From positions 79,579-143,578 of the forward strand of contig CP043993.1 in assembly GCA_015140255.1 (NCBI GenBank): 64,000 nucleotides of DNA, written 5' to 3'. Both the position numbers and the translations under genes were made by a program. This document shows positions 63,545 through 64,000 of this stretch, one piece after another. Position 1 is the first letter of the stretch. Every line of letters starts with the position of its first letter. The DNA comes from Candidatus Stammera capleta. Its GTDB lineage: Bacteria > Pseudomonadota > Gammaproteobacteria > Enterobacterales > Enterobacteriaceae. Under the pieces are notes generated by a model. It saw only the letters and a list, made by a program, of their open reading frames with translations, did not search any database and was not told the DNA's origin.

Positions 63545-64000
63545 ACAAATTAAATTTATTTAAAGAATTAAATATTTTAATAAAGAAAAAATGATTAATT
63601 TTAAATTTAGATAATGATATATTTATTTTAATATCTAATTTTAAATTAATTAGAGAAAATCACAATTTTATTTTTTTACGATTATATTCTAAGTTATTTA
63701 TAATATTTTTATAATTATTAATTTTAAGACATTTAATTTTATATAAATTTCTATATATACTTTCTATATTACCTATTTCATTAATTAATAAAATAGCTTT
63801 TTTTTTTCCAATACCTTTTATACCAGGAATATTATCAGATTTATCACCACATAAAACTAAAAAATCTTTAATAAAATTTGGATAAACTCCATACTTTTCA
63901 AAAGTATATTTAGGATTTAAAATATTTTTATAAGAAATAAATAAATAAACATTATTGTTAACTAATTGTAAAAAATCTTTATCATAAGATAATATATATA
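63543..64000 (-). CDS. polA: 5'-3' exonuclease derived from DNA polymerase I, C-terminal part
   Basis: The gene begins beyond the right edge; 152 residues are visible. Flap-nuclease motifs: LSYDKDFLQLV with catalytic Asp, KYGVYPNFIKDFLVLCGDKSDNIPGIKGIGKKKAILLI (metal-binding Asp pair and the helix-hairpin-helix). The frame ends TAG right where the E. coli Pol I nuclease domain ends (LFKKYEF region), so the proofreading and polymerase domains are absent. It could alternatively be xni/exo-like, but the length and C-terminal helices fit polA. One TGA Trp (KLWFS). Confidence 0.85.

Overview
This window looks like part of the very small, extremely AT-rich chromosome of a beneficial insect symbiont from the Enterobacterales (Gammaproteobacteria). 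The evidence is that the proteins resemble their E. coli counterparts closely, many gene blocks keep E. coli order (S10/spc/alpha and str operons, tsaE-amiB-mutL-miaA-hflX, mreBCD-tldD, rlmE-ftsH-secG-leuU-nusA-infB-rbfA, rpsO-pnp-deaD, groSL-cutA-pheU), intergenic DNA is almost pure A/T, and only the RNA genes have near-normal base composition. There are no mobile elements, phage genes or CRISPR arrays. The most important property is that UGA is read as tryptophan: dozens of genes are open only if TGA is sense, and those TGA codons fall where relatives have conserved Trp. TGG is still used too. No gene I traced needs TGA as a stop. UGA recoding is rare among gammaproteobacterial symbionts. 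Stammera, the extracellular pectinolytic symbiont of tortoise beetles, is one lineage that might fit, but I cannot confirm that from sequence alone.

Layout. 1-21980: mnmA 3' end (+), then a long leftward (-) block: glyQS, alr, the complete alpha, spc and S10 ribosomal operons (rpmD/L30 is absent) joined to tuf-fusA-rpsG-rpsL. 22203-23779 (+): tRNA-Cys, tRNA-Leu(UAA), def, fmt. 23774-29750 (-): rlmB, hflX, miaA, mutL, amiB, tsaE, tRNA-Gly. 29722-35394 (-): orn, tRNA-Asp, and one rRNA operon (promoter, 16S, tRNA-Glu, 23S, 5S). 35408-43605 (-): rplI-rpsR-rpsF, mutS, rpsI-rplM, tldD, mreD-mreC-mreB. 43830-51984 (+): rplU-rpmA, greA, rlmE, ftsH, secG, tRNA-Leu(GAG), nusA, infB, rbfA, gpmA. 51989-53733: tRNA-Ile(CAU) and grpE (-), smpB, tmRNA, tRNA-Val (+). 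53731-59658 (-): deaD, pnp, rpsO, groEL, groES. 59837-60246 (+): cutA, tRNA-Phe. 60270-62315 (-): ptsI, ptsH. 62545-63501 (+): ompA. 63543 to the right edge (-): a stand-alone 5'-3' exonuclease derived from polA.

Taken together the genes supply translation, protein folding and export, RNA turnover, ribosome rescue, MutS/MutL mismatch repair, cell-wall shape and turnover (alr, amiB, mreBCD), an outer-membrane porin and the PTS phosphorelay. The cell therefore appears to keep an envelope and sugar uptake, unlike the most degenerate intracellular symbionts. Many proteins are trimmed to their catalytic core (NusA without its C-terminal repeats, AmiB without AMIN and LysM, DeaD without its C-terminal RNA-binding part, Pol I reduced to its nuclease), and genes abut or overlap heavily. 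No spacer longer than about 230 bases lacks a gene.
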